From NCBI GenBank assembly GCA_016874655.1, contig VGTO01000006.1, forward strand, positions 1-36,838: DNA of 36,838 nucleotides, in the 5' to 3' direction. Position numbers and translations under genes: made by a program. Origin of the DNA: Bacillota bacterium (GTDB lineage: Bacteria; Bacillota; Dethiobacteria; DTU022). The notes beneath the pieces were generated by a model. The model saw only the letters and a program-made list of their open reading frames with translations. It made no database searches and was not told the DNA's origin. Below, piece by piece: positions 24,623 through 32,270 of this stretch (position 1 is its first letter; each line of letters starts with the position of its first letter).

Positions 24623-25772
24623 TTATATCGGACCAATGGCTTTTGGCGTAAAGATGGGTGTTATCTTGCCCGGGATGGATATTGTGGAAAAAGTATTAGA
24701 TTCGCTGGTTAAGTGCAGCGAAGACGGCTTGCTGTCCGACGGCGACATTGTTTGTGTTACAGAATCTGTGGTGGCCCGGGCACAGAACAACTATGTTAAC
24801 CTTGATCGTATTGCCCAGGAAATAAGCGAAAAACTGAAATTAAAGGAAGACAGTAAAATTGCGGTGATCTTTCCGATTGCCAGTCGCAACCGCTTTTCCA
24901 TGATCATGAAAGGGATAGCCCGGGCAGTGCCGAAAGGTGAGGTTGTGGTACAGCTCTCATTTCCGACTGATGAAGTAGGCAATGTTGTCATCACTCCCCA
25001 TTTTGCGGCTAACCTTTGCAAAGATCCAATTACTGAAGATGATCTGAAAGGCCACACCTTTAAACATCCCCTTACCGGTGTTGACTACATTAACCTTTAC
25101 CGGGAGGTTATTGCCTCAGAAGGGGCTGTGCCGACCATTATACTCTCCAATAACCCTTTACAGTCAATTGAATACGGGCCTGATGGCATTATTGCTGCCG
25201 ATATTCACCGGCGGCAAAAAACCTTAGAGCAGATCACCGGGTGGTATGATAACTGTATTACCTTAGATCAGATCTGCAATGAGGGCGAAGCCCGCTCGGA
25301 GTGGGGACTGCTGGGCAGCAATATGTCAGCCGGCGAGCGTCTTAAACTTGCACCCCGCGACGGGCAAAAAGTGGTCGTACAGCTGCAGTCAGAGGTAAAA
25401 AGCAGGCTTGGCATTGCTGTAGAAGTAATGATCTATGGTGATGGAGCATACCTTGATCCATCGAGCGGCATTTATGAACTGGCGGATCCCCGTGCTGCGT
25501 TTGCGGCAACAGGCGGTCTTGATTGTTTCCGGGAAGGTCTGAAATATAAGTTTCTTGCCGATCAATGCTTTCATGATGAGCAAAAGAACGCTGCCGAAAT
25601 AGAAGAAATTATGGCTGAACGGACCAGGCGGGATCTTCCGCAAGATGCACTAGCTAAGGAAGGAACTACGCCACGCAAAATGGAAGATGTTTTGGCCAGC
25701 TTAGCTGACCTGGTCAGTGGTTCGGCCGATGCCGGTACTCCGGTTGTTATCATCAGGGGATTCCTTCGTTAA
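24606..25772 (+). CDS. CofE-like coenzyme F420-0:L-glutamate ligase family protein
   Basis: The family enzyme adds glutamate to F420-0. This 388-residue protein is longer than archaeal CofE, which has about 250 residues. Signs of the family are GVILPGMDIVEKVL at the N-terminus, DGDIVCVTESVVARAQNNYV, the region PIASRNRFSMIMKGIARAV and a late GDGAYLDPSSGIYELADP. TTG 24606 is the preferred start, with GGGGGAGG 8 bases upstream; the ATG at 24615 has poor spacing. It overlaps mobA by 17 bases, so it is translationally coupled. No other F420 genes (cofC, cofD, cofG, cofH) are in the window, so the substrate may not be F420. Confidence 0.75.
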   Translation: MIKMPDYIGPMAFGVKMGVILPGMDIVEKVLDSLVKCSEDGLLSDGDIVCVTESVVARAQNNYVNLDRIAQEISEKLKLKEDSKIAVIFPIASRNRFSMIMKGIARAVPKGEVVVQLSFPTDEVGNVVITPHFAANLCKDPITEDDLKGHTFKHPLTGVDYINLYREVIASEGAVPTIILSNNPLQSIEYGPDGIIAADIHRRQKTLEQITGWYDNCITLDQICNEGEARSEWGLLGSNMSAGERLKLAPRDGQKVVVQLQSEVKSRLGIAVEVMIYGDGAYLDPSSGIYELADPRAAFAATGGLDCFREGLKYKFLADQCFHDEQKNAAEIEEIMAERTRRDLPQDALAKEGTTPRKMEDVLASLADLVSGSADAGTPVVIIRGFLR

Positions 25773-25789
25773 AGGCAGGGCTTAAGTTT

Positions 25790-27325
25790 TTACATGCGCT
25801 TGCTTCCACCCTTTTGACCGGTGTGCTTTGACAAGTAAATGCTGATTAGTCCGGCAGCCAGAAATAGGGCCCAAAAGGCGGGAAAGTAATCGCCCCATAA
25901 TCTATAAAGAGTTTTCCGGTTAGTGAGCGGTAGCGAAACAACCACCGTATCTTCCACCTGTTTGTCGGTTCGGAATAGCTCTCTGCCCAGGAAGTCAAAG
26001 GAAATGGTAATACCGCTGTTGGCGACCTGGGTTATGCCGATGCCCATTTCTGCCGCCCGGATTGCCCCGGCCTGGGCATGCTGCTCCAGTCCGATACTGC
26101 CGCCAAACCAGTTATCGTTCGTTAGAACAAATAGGTGCTCCGCCCCGCGTTTGGCAAAAAGCCGAGTGTGATCGCCAAAATAAGATTCAAAGCAGATTAC
26201 CCCGGCCAGTCTGACTGAATCAACTTTAAATATAGTTAATTCATTTCCGGGGCTGTAACTGCCCAGCAGTATATTAAGGCGTAAAATTCGGTTTAGGTAC
26301 TGTTCTGCAGGGAAAAACTCGACAAAGGGTACCAATCGCTGTTTGTGATAAAGAGGTACCTGTCGCTCTCCCGGCTGGTAAAAAAGAATAGAATTGAACA
26401 GCTGATCCGGATAGCGGGTTCGTGCACCGTAGAGCAGCGGTAGCGGAAAGCTATCCTCCGTGTCGGTCAGCAGGTGGTAGTGCTCAATCTGCTGCCTGAA
26501 ATCAAGGTCTACAACAGTCTCTGGCCACACTACCAGGTTGATTTCCTGGTTAAGGGCCAGCGCCTGTCGGGTCTGATTTAAGTAGCGCCTGCCGATCAGC
26601 TCTTTTTCACCGGCCATGATCTCTTCAGGCATGCTGTTGCCCTGGATCAGCACAGTATTAAGAATCTGATCGCCCTTTTCTACGCCAAAGAGACCTGGTA
26701 CAAAAAGACCGGCGTTCATCAAGAGCAGAAAAAAAACCAGGCCTGCCAGGACGAGCTCATTTTTTAGCTCTCTTCGCCAAAGCATCGTCAGTGCAGTCTG
26801 GAAATAGACCATTACAAAGGGCAGTCCCCAGTAGCCATAAAGCGCGGCGATGCCAAGTAGCGCGGGGTAATTCCATTGGCTGTACCCGAGGTAGCCAACA
26901 TTGTAAGCCATAAAGCCCAATGAGCGCAAAAATTCCGCCATCAACCACAGTGCCGGCACCGCCGGCATGGTAAACCAGGCTTTTCCCTGTTGGCTTATAA
27001 TACTGGCAGTTAAAGTAAAAAGACCGTAAAACAGGCTTAAGTAAATAATTAGGGCAATCATGGCTGTCAGCCCCAAGACGAATCCGAGGTGGGGGAAGAG
27101 AACTTTACTAAGGTAGAGATTAAGGTAGAGATTGAAAGGCAAAGCAAAAAGGAAACCGGCTATGAAAGCCTTTGCCGGTGGCAATACAAAAGCGCAGGCG
27201 ATTAGCGGAATCAGAGCCACCCAAGCCACAAAACCGAGATCGAAGGGCGGGTAGGCCAGAATCAAAATCAAGCCTGATAATAAAGCACCACAGTAATAGC
27301 GTTTTTCGTTTCCCTGGTTATACAT
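25790..27325 (-). CDS. lnt: Apolipoprotein N-acyltransferase
   Basis: Lnt adds the third acyl chain to the N-terminal cysteine of lipoproteins. The 511-residue product has about six to seven N-terminal membrane segments and then a nitrilase-type domain with the triad E269 (VVWPETVVD), K328 (PLYHKQRLVPFVEFFP) and C379 (GVICFESYFGD). The length matches the Escherichia coli enzyme. GGGAG precedes the ATG at 27325, and a longer frame upstream of it is not supported. The enzyme is classical in diderm bacteria but also occurs in some Clostridia. The binding protein OppA and the DUF4349 protein in this window are likely substrates. Confidence 0.92.
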   Translation of the reverse strand: MYNQGNEKRYYCGALLSGLILILAYPPFDLGFVAWVALIPLIACAFVLPPAKAFIAGFLFALPFNLYLNLYLSKVLFPHLGFVLGLTAMIALIIYLSLFYGLFTLTASIISQQGKAWFTMPAVPALWLMAEFLRSLGFMAYNVGYLGYSQWNYPALLGIAALYGYWGLPFVMVYFQTALTMLWRRELKNELVLAGLVFFLLLMNAGLFVPGLFGVEKGDQILNTVLIQGNSMPEEIMAGEKELIGRRYLNQTRQALALNQEINLVVWPETVVDLDFRQQIEHYHLLTDTEDSFPLPLLYGARTRYPDQLFNSILFYQPGERQVPLYHKQRLVPFVEFFPAEQYLNRILRLNILLGSYSPGNELTIFKVDSVRLAGVICFESYFGDHTRLFAKRGAEHLFVLTNDNWFGGSIGLEQHAQAGAIRAAEMGIGITQVANSGITISFDFLGRELFRTDKQVEDTVVVSLPLTNRKTLYRLWGDYFPAFWALFLAAGLISIYLSKHTGQKGGSKRM

Positions 27326-27526
27326 CAGAAACTCCCTGGGTCGATTATGTCGATTATCTATACTGGCTATTGGTATATATATCAAAACAGCTCACAAGGT
27401 AAAGATTGCCGAAAGACCAAACAGTCTTGACCAGTGGGGCAGGCAGTGATATAAATAATTAAACCATTTAACAGTTTACGTTTAGAAATATCTGAACGGG
27501 AGCGGTAACCAATCAGCGAAAACAGT

Positions 27527-27979
27527 TTGATTGAATATATCAAAGAGCTGGATCATATTTTCAGCCGCTTAATTTACAGGGTTAGAGTCCTTCATAACCG
27601 TTACACGGTGGACGAGATAACTGATACCCAGTTTATTGTATTGCGAGCGCTGCGTAAAGGGCCTTGTAATACTTCTTTCCTTGCCCATATGCTGGGTGTT
27701 ACCTTAAGCGCTGTGACGGCGCTGATCAACCGTCTGCACCGGATGGGTCTTGTTACCCGTCAGCGGCACGAAAAAGATCGCCGTCAGGTTTTAATTACTA
27801 TTACGCCCAAAGGGATTAAACTCCTGGGCGAGGTGGAAGAAAAAAGAAACCTATTGCTGGCTCTCTATCTGGCTAAAGTCTCAGAAGAAGAGAGAACACA
27901 GTTGCTCGAGCTGCTGCGAAAAGCCGTCAACCTTTTTGAGCAGGAAGAGATCCCGGATGAAGATAGCCTGAACCTGTAA
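27527..27979 (+). CDS. MarR family transcriptional regulator
   Basis: A 150-residue winged-helix dimer of the MarR family. It has the N-terminal dimer helix, LRALRKGPCNTSFLAHMLGV as the start of the DNA-binding domain, and LSAVTALINRLHRMGLVTRQRHEKDRRQ as recognition helix and wing, with KDRRQVLITIT highly typical. Translation appears to start at TTG 27527; an in-frame TAA lies 36 bases upstream, and the GGGAG site is 28 bases away, so initiation is weak or unusual. It lies 201 bases from the divergent lnt gene. The target is unknown, and lnt or its own gene are the obvious local candidates. Confidence 0.88.
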   Translation: MIEYIKELDHIFSRLIYRVRVLHNRYTVDEITDTQFIVLRALRKGPCNTSFLAHMLGVTLSAVTALINRLHRMGLVTRQRHEKDRRQVLITITPKGIKLLGEVEEKRNLLLALYLAKVSEEERTQLLELLRKAVNLFEQEEIPDEDSLNL

Positions 27980-27980
27980 A

Positions 27981-28024
27981 AAGATGCAAGGCACTGATCA
28001 GTAGATCAGTTCCTCGCATCTTTT
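27981..28024. terminator. Bidirectional terminator between marR and the DUF4349 gene
   Basis: AAGATGC (27981-27987) pairs with GCATCTT (28016-28022), and ACTGATC with GATCAGT inside it, around an AGTA loop. T-runs follow on the plus strand (TTTT) and A-runs precede it, so it can serve both convergent genes. Confidence 0.85.
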
Positions 28025-28041
28025 CTATCTAGTTTTCTCGA

Positions 28042-28983
28042 TTACTGTTTTTTCTCTTCCACGGCAGCTTTCTTTTTACGGGTTGCTTTTCTGGTTATGA
28101 TCAAGATCAGGTAGCCGATAACCCCAAGTAGGATAATTACCGGAAGCAGTGCTACCAGTGCGACGGCAACTGATGAAATAGCCCTGAAGACAAAGTTAAC
28201 ACCACCGATGAAAGACTGAAGCAGTCTTTCTCCGAATTTGTCAAAAGCGCCTGGTGAAATGTTTTGGGTGGGATCTATCTCTTCTTTTATGCTGACTTCT
28301 ATGGTGGAATAATTAACCTGGTCAGATAAATACCTGAACTGGGCGGTCATTGATTCAATTTCGCCCCGGACCCGGTAGAGCTCTCTTTCAACCTCCAATA
28401 CTTCCTCAACATTGTTGGCCATCTCCAGGATTTCAACCAGTCTGGCTTCCTGGGCTTTCTGGTTGTTTAGCCGAGATTCGAGGTCTACGTACTGCATGGT
28501 AACATCGTCCTGACCGGTTTGAATGTTAGCCGCTTTACCCAAAGGTTCAAGCTGGGTCATCATGGAATCAAAACGCTCCTGCGGCACACGGATCGTCAGG
28601 TTAGCTCCGTAAATGTTTTCCCTGATTTCATAAACATAAGAATAGCTGATCAGGCCTTCGGCAGCAGAAACCAGCTCCTGGATGCTTTTTATTGTTTCCC
28701 TGGTATTTTGAACCGTTAAATCAATTGATCCATTGCGGATAACATAGCGTAGCGCGCTTTCTCCGACAACCCCGTCAACCCTTTTAACCTCGGTATGGCC
28801 ATATTCAGCTGTTCCTTCGTCCATTCCGGCAGAGGGCGCTGATTCGTAGCTATCCTCGGCATAATCATATGAAACTTCACTCGAATCCATTTCTGAGGTA
28901 GACCCGCAAGAGCTAAGCAGTAATCCAGAGAGGCAGATGATCAATAGCAGCGTTATTCCTAAAACCGTTTTTCTTGTTGACAT
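28042..28983 (-). CDS. DUF4349 domain lipoprotein
   Basis: A surface lipoprotein of unknown function. The 313-residue product has a signal peptide with lipobox LLSSC (C26), then a disordered acidic region rich in Ser, Glu and Tyr. DUF4349 itself follows, with RYVIRNGSIDLTVQN, the ADxxGLISYSYVYE-like segment and a coiled coil including LESRLNNQKAQEARLVEILE. One membrane segment near residue 270-300 and a basic tail RKATRKKKA close the protein. An in-frame start at 29013 exists, but AAGGAGG lies just before the ATG at 28983. Both ends are thus membrane-anchored, with the coiled coil outside. Confidence 0.88.
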   Translation of the reverse strand: MSTRKTVLGITLLLIICLSGLLLSSCGSTSEMDSSEVSYDYAEDSYESAPSAGMDEGTAEYGHTEVKRVDGVVGESALRYVIRNGSIDLTVQNTRETIKSIQELVSAAEGLISYSYVYEIRENIYGANLTIRVPQERFDSMMTQLEPLGKAANIQTGQDDVTMQYVDLESRLNNQKAQEARLVEILEMANNVEEVLEVERELYRVRGEIESMTAQFRYLSDQVNYSTIEVSIKEEIDPTQNISPGAFDKFGERLLQSFIGGVNFVFRAISSVAVALVALLPVIILLGVIGYLILIITRKATRKKKAAVEEKKQ

Positions 28984-29089
28984 TTTATAACCCTCCTTTT
29001 GATCTACTGACAAGCCAATTACTGCTCTGGTTCCTGATGTGAGAAAAAAATACCTCTAAGTCTGCCAGGGCAATAATCAGGGGTTTAGA

Positions 29090-29493
29090 TCAGACCACCC
29101 GATGGCCGAGACCGATGGCGATATCGTTGCGGTGCAGTAGCCCGATGCCAAAAAAGATAGCAACGGCGATATGAGTGCCACCCCGGGCTATGCCAACTTT
29201 ACCACCCACATTCAAACCAAGGGCTTTTGGCATGATCTGCACTAAGCCTCGCGGGTAGCCCCGGCCACAGCGCCGTCTGAATGGCTTGAGTCATCGATTA
29301 ATTTTTCCCGCTTGGAGGCAACTACGGCCCTTTCCACCACTTTTTGCAGAGAGCTTAAAAATTCTCCTCCGTAGTCGACAGCAAGCGATTGGATGCCCAG
29401 ATCCAGGTGTATTGTTTTTAGCTCCATCTCTGCTTCGCGTGTAGGGGTCATGGCAATGCTAATCGCCGCTTGGGCTACATCTCTACTTTCCAT
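29090..29493 (-). pseudogene. HutP-family protein gene, interrupted by a single-base frameshift
   Basis: The frame from ATG 29493 gives about 83 residues: IAMTPTREAEMELK, then DYGGEFLSSLQKVVERAV and GAVAGATREA, which are diagnostic HutP-family blocks, and then hits TAG at 29242-29244. The next frame continues the family: QIMPKALGLNVGG, VGIARGGTHIAVAIFFGIG and HRNDIAIGLGHRVV to a TGA at 29090-29092. The shift falls at about 29244-29248, where GCTTTA would be expected but GCTTA is present, so one T is missing. Restored, the protein is about 134 residues, a normal length. HutP is an RNA-binding antiterminator of histidine genes in Bacillus. No hut genes are nearby. A sequencing error is possible. 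Confidence 0.82.
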
Positions 29494-29638
29494 TTCAGGT
29501 CAACTCCCGTTTAACGGTATTGTCCTAATTATCATCCATGGTAGTCTAAAGAGCAAGTATTATTTGATTTATTCGGAGATTTTAGACTTCAGCTAACAGG
29601 GTCAGAAAGAGCATCATGACAATCAGCAAAGCTAGATG

Positions 29639-29647
29639 TGCTATAAT
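29639..29647 (+). promoter_or_regulatory. Extended -10 promoter (TGCTATAAT)
   Basis: TG-C-TATAAT, an exact extended -10, lies 17 bases before the ATG at 29664. The best -35 (ATGACA) is 20 bases away, which is too far. The predicted start falls near the ribosome site, giving a very short leader. The 12 bases TGCTATAATTAG recur exactly at 32845. Confidence 0.55.
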
Positions 29648-29663
29648 TAGCGCGGAGGTTTTT

Positions 29664-30227
29664 ATGATGAAAGAAAACTTTTGCAGCACCTGTGGCCAGG
29701 AACTCAGACCCAACGATCTTTCGGTACGTTGCAGATTATGCATGCGTAACTATCATGCTCGCTGTTGGGAAAAAACCGGTGGGTGCACTACCTGGGGTTG
29801 TGGAGGCAAACCTGAATTAAGCAACAACGCTAATGCTCCTGAATATAAGCGCTGTCCATACTGCGGCGAAGAGATCATCAGCTTCGCCGTTAAATGCCGC
29901 TACTGCCGTTCTCTTATTGATCCCGAAGCAGTTGCTCTTGAAGAGGCCCGGTACCGGGATCAGATTACCAATGAAGGCACCTGTTTTCGCAAAGATCCGA
30001 TATTAACTAGTTTAATCAACCTCATTTTTCCGGGTGCAGGTTACATGTACATCGGCCAATTCAGTAAAGGGCTGCTCTGGTTCTTAATTGCAGTCGCAGC
30101 CTGGTTTTTTACTCGTGGTCTCGGTTTGATCGCCGTATACCTCTGGGTGATGTACGATTCCGCCAGGCAGGCGGTAATTGTTAACCACACTAGCTGTCCT
30201 GATCACAAAACAGTAGTAAAGAAGTGA
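29664..30227 (+). CDS. Zinc-ribbon membrane protein with RING-like and TM2-like domains
   Basis: I know no function for this protein. The 187-residue product has an N-terminal RING-finger-like zinc domain with paired cysteines (CSTCGQEL, CRLCMRNYHARC, CTTWGCGG). A classic zinc ribbon follows (KRCPYCGEEI and CRYCRSLID), and after residue 120 two hydrophobic segments of TM2 type with the turn FPGAGYMYIGQFSKG. Such combinations suggest a membrane-tethered sensor or adapter. I start at ATG 29664, or the adjacent ATG 29667, because GGAGG lies 5-8 bases upstream; an in-frame ATG at 29616 precedes the promoter. A strong terminator lies 160 bases after the stop. Confidence 0.82.
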   Translation: MMKENFCSTCGQELRPNDLSVRCRLCMRNYHARCWEKTGGCTTWGCGGKPELSNNANAPEYKRCPYCGEEIISFAVKCRYCRSLIDPEAVALEEARYRDQITNEGTCFRKDPILTSLINLIFPGAGYMYIGQFSKGLLWFLIAVAAWFFTRGLGLIAVYLWVMYDSARQAVIVNHTSCPDHKTVVKK

Positions 30228-30386
30228 TCCGCATTTTTATTTATCTACTTTTCCCCCTTCAGCTAATTAGGACTAACGATAATCAAATAAATTTGTATAT
30301 TAAAAATTATAAAATTTATGCAGGAAATTTGATTTTGAGCTTGAATAAATAGGGGAAGCAACTTGAAGACCTAACCTCCTACCACT

Positions 30387-30417
30387 GTTACAGGGTTATT
30401 ACCCTGTAACTTTTTTT
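30387..30417 (+). terminator. Rho-independent terminator
   Basis: GTTACAGGGT (30387-30396) and ACCCTGTAAC (30401-30410) pair perfectly over 10 bp with a TATT loop and a run of seven T. It ends the transcript of the zinc-ribbon membrane protein gene and isolates csp. Confidence 0.92.
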
Positions 30418-30466
30418 GAAAAAAGGATCTGACGGGGTTAAAAAGGGCATCGACACATTTTTTTAC

Positions 30467-30495
30467 TTGCATTATTAATTATTCTATGTTATAGT
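30467..30495 (+). promoter_or_regulatory. Sigma-A-type promoter of csp
   Basis: TTGCAT (30467-30472), a 17-base spacer, then TATAGT (30490-30495). Transcription would begin near 30502 and give a leader of about 118 bases. Confidence 0.8.
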
Positions 30496-30501
30496 CGTAA
30501 C

Positions 30502-30620
30502 CGGTATTGAAAAGTAGGTTAAGAACTGAAAAGAACTAAGCCCTCCGGTGAGGAACACAGGCAAGGTGATTCAGGTAGATCCGCTTTTCAAGCAAATCAA
30601 ATTTTAAAGGAGATTTATGC
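30502..30620 (+). promoter_or_regulatory. Structured 5' leader of csp
   Basis: The leader is closed by a perfect 8-bp helix, TTGAAAAG (30507-30514) with CTTTTCAA (30584-30591), enclosing a small CCTC/GAGG hairpin with a CGGT loop (30542-30553). The AAAGGAG ribosome site lies outside, 15 bases further on. Long structured leaders are usual in cold-shock genes, where they set temperature-dependent mRNA stability and translation. I recognise no known riboswitch class in it. Confidence 0.6.
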
Positions 30621-30818
30621 ATGCAGGGTAAGGTAAAATGGTTTAATCCGGACAAGGGCTATGGTTTCATCGAAAGCGAAGAAGGCGTTGACGTATTCGT
30701 TCACTTTTCTGCTATTCAGAGCGAAGGGTTCAAAACCCTCGAAGAAGGACAGAGTGTAGAGTTCGAAACAGTCGAAGGCGATCGCGGCAAACAAGCAGCG
30801 AACGTAGTTCCTATCTAA
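30621..30818 (+). CDS. Cold shock protein (CspA family)
   Basis: A 65-residue single-stranded nucleic acid chaperone of the cold-shock domain family. The product begins [19 protein letters not shown] with RNP1 (KGYGFIE) and RNP2 (VFVHFS), the two aromatic nucleic-acid-binding motifs, and ends ANVVPI. Length and sequence are standard. AAAGGAG lies 9 bases before the ATG. It has its own promoter, leader and terminator, so it is monocistronic. The protein melts RNA structure at low temperature or general growth; the specific stress is not shown by the sequence. No gene number suffix (A, B, D) can be given. Confidence 0.96.
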   Translation: MQGKVKWFNPDKGYGFIESEEGVDVFVHFSAIQSEGFKTLEEGQSVEFETVEGDRGKQAANVVPI

Positions 30819-30840
30819 GTCGAAAATAGTCGAAAATTGG

Positions 30841-30876
30841 AAAAGGGGTTATCACTTATGATACCCCCTTTTTTTG
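30841..30876 (+). terminator. Rho-independent terminator of csp
   Basis: AAAAGGGG with TATC pairs with GATA and CCCC followed by seven or more T (30841-30876). The symmetric A-run on its left side lets it also serve perR on the minus strand. Confidence 0.88.
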
Positions 30877-30897
30877 TGCCTAAAAATGTTCAACTGC

Positions 30898-31293
30898 TTA
30901 GTGACCTTTGCAGGAAGAACAAACTCCATAAAAATCCAGACGATGCTTATCAACCAGAAAGTCGGTTTTTTCGTTAACTATTGAGTTGAGCTCAGTAAAA
31001 ATCTCGTGCGGCAAATCGTCTATCCTGCCGCAATCTTCACAGATAAAGTGGTAATGTGTTTCAACATTACCATCAAATCGGTCAAAACTGCTTCCGGCCT
31101 CAAGCCTCTGGACCTTCTTCTGATCAATCAAAATATTGATATTCCGGTAAACTGTACCCATGCTCAGGTTGTTAAAATCCTTTTTAAGTTCGTCGTAGAT
31201 CCAGTTGGCAGTGGGGTGAGTATCAGTGGTACAAAGCAAACTATAGATTCGCTCCCGTTGTCTGCTACGCTTGTACTTATGCTTATTAACCAT
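30898..31293 (-). CDS. perR: Fur family regulator, PerR type
   Basis: A metal-dependent peroxide sensor and repressor. The 131-residue product has the winged-helix segment HPTANWIYDELKK and MGTVYRNINILID, and the two structural zinc pairs CEDC and CSSC. The regulatory metal ligands of PerR are matched: H26, D74 (in RFDGN), H80, H82 (HYH) and D93, the aspartate in CGRIDDL equivalent to D104 of Bacillus subtilis PerR. Fur usually has glutamate there. RLDFYGVC is also the PerR ending. The gene has a PerR-like box in its promoter. The nearby superoxide reductase is a likely target. Confidence 0.85.
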   Translation of the reverse strand: MVNKHKYKRSRQRERIYSLLCTTDTHPTANWIYDELKKDFNNLSMGTVYRNINILIDQKKVQRLEAGSSFDRFDGNVETHYHFICEDCGRIDDLPHEIFTELNSIVNEKTDFLVDKHRLDFYGVCSSCKGH

Positions 31294-31330
31294 GTTGGCA
31301 TCCCAAATTTCTTTCTATATTTATTACATG

Positions 31331-31365
31331 CTAATAATGATAACTGTTTCCACTATTAAGGTCAA
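31331..31365 (-). promoter_or_regulatory. perR promoter with PerR/Fur-type box on the -10
   Basis: On the minus strand TTGACC (31360-31365), a 17-base spacer and TATCAT (31337-31342) form a good promoter. The segment TTATCATTATTAG (31332-31344) overlies the -10 and matches the PerR/Fur inverted-repeat pattern (TTAT-NAT-NATTA), consistent with autoregulation. Confidence 0.65.
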
Positions 31366-31431
31366 GTTCGGTTCCGTACAACAACAGGTGCTCGTGCAGC
31401 AACCGGTTCGCAACTAAGGTGATCCGTAAAA

Positions 31432-32175
31432 TTATAACAAGGCAATGAAGAGCAATCCCAGGATGGTGCCGGCAAAAATACCGAATATGGATAAGTGGGC
31501 GCCGGCGCTTTCATAAGCGTCGGGAATCAACTCATCACAAACGATATAAAGCATCGCCCCTGCCGCAAACCCTAGTGAGAGGCCCAGCACAAAAACCGAA
31601 ATGCTGCCAATAAGTGCACCAACCAGTGCTCCTAAACCCATGGGCACTCCAGCCAATAGGGTGATGGCCAGAACCTTGGGGAAGCTAAAGCCTCCCTGCT
31701 TAAGCGGTGCAGCGACAGCCATCCCTTCGGGGATATTGTGTACGCCAATTAAAATAGCCAGCGAAAAGCCAAGCTCCTGAGAGCCGACGAAACCGGTGCC
31801 GATAGCTAAACCTTCCGGCAGGTTATGCAACCCAATGCCAAGGGCGAGCAGGGTCCCCTTTTTCAGGTAGCCGCTGAAGATAGTTTCTTCTTCTGTTACT
31901 GTATGCCGGTGCGGCAGATAATGGTCCAGCAGGTAGAAGACCACCATTCCGAAAGCTAATCCTCCAATCGCCGCCCAGTGACCGCTAGAAGCAATTGATT
32001 CATCAATTAATTCAACAAAGATAATAGCGAGCATAACCCCTGCTGCAAAAGCAAGGATGGTTCCGGTAAAACGCGGTGTCGGTTTTTTAACGAATATCGA
32101 CAGCAAACCGCCTGCTCCGGTGCCGATTACTCCTGCCAGCAACCCCAGCATGGTTACTTCAAACCAGTTCAACAT
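31432..32175 (-). CDS. ZIP family divalent metal transporter (ZupT/GufA-like)
   Basis: A ZIP transporter that brings zinc or iron into the cytoplasm. The 247-residue product has eight predicted membrane segments and the two central metal motifs HNLPEG and HNIPEGMA, each in a membrane helix as in ZupT. A histidine-rich loop (YLPHRHT) sits between segments. AGGA lies 7 bases before the ATG at 32175; a GTG at 32181 is in frame but is closer to the ribosome site. No terminator is clear after its stop toward perR. The pair of ZIP importer and CDF exporter shows active metal balance, but the metals are not fixed. Confidence 0.92.
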   Translation of the reverse strand: MLNWFEVTMLGLLAGVIGTGAGGLLSIFVKKPTPRFTGTILAFAAGVMLAIIFVELIDESIASSGHWAAIGGLAFGMVVFYLLDHYLPHRHTVTEEETIFSGYLKKGTLLALGIGLHNLPEGLAIGTGFVGSQELGFSLAILIGVHNIPEGMAVAAPLKQGGFSFPKVLAITLLAGVPMGLGALVGALIGSISVFVLGLSLGFAAGAMLYIVCDELIPDAYESAGAHLSIFGIFAGTILGLLFIALL

Positions 32176-32191
32176 AATCACATCCTAACAA

Positions 32192-32234
32192 AGCTCCCCC
32201 TCCCCCTTGAGGGGGGAGGGTCAAGGTGGGGGTG
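32192..32234. repeat. GC-rich palindromic intergenic repeat
   Basis: CCCTCCCCC (32198-32206) pairs with GGGGGAGGG (32212-32220) around a 5-base loop, followed by a G-rich run. The element resembles GC-rich palindromes of similar wording that I remember as dispersed in bacterial genomes. Only one copy is in the window. Confidence 0.5.
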
Positions 32235-32270
32235 TAAAAGGTTTTGACCTTCTCCCACTTCCAACTTATC

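Larger units (their letters stand above)
30228..30620 (+). other. Intergenic region before csp
   Basis: These 393 bases hold no protein gene I can support. The first 150 are very AT-rich and carry nothing I recognise. Then come the terminator at 30387-30417, the csp promoter at 30467-30495 and the structured csp leader to 30620. Confidence 0.7.
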
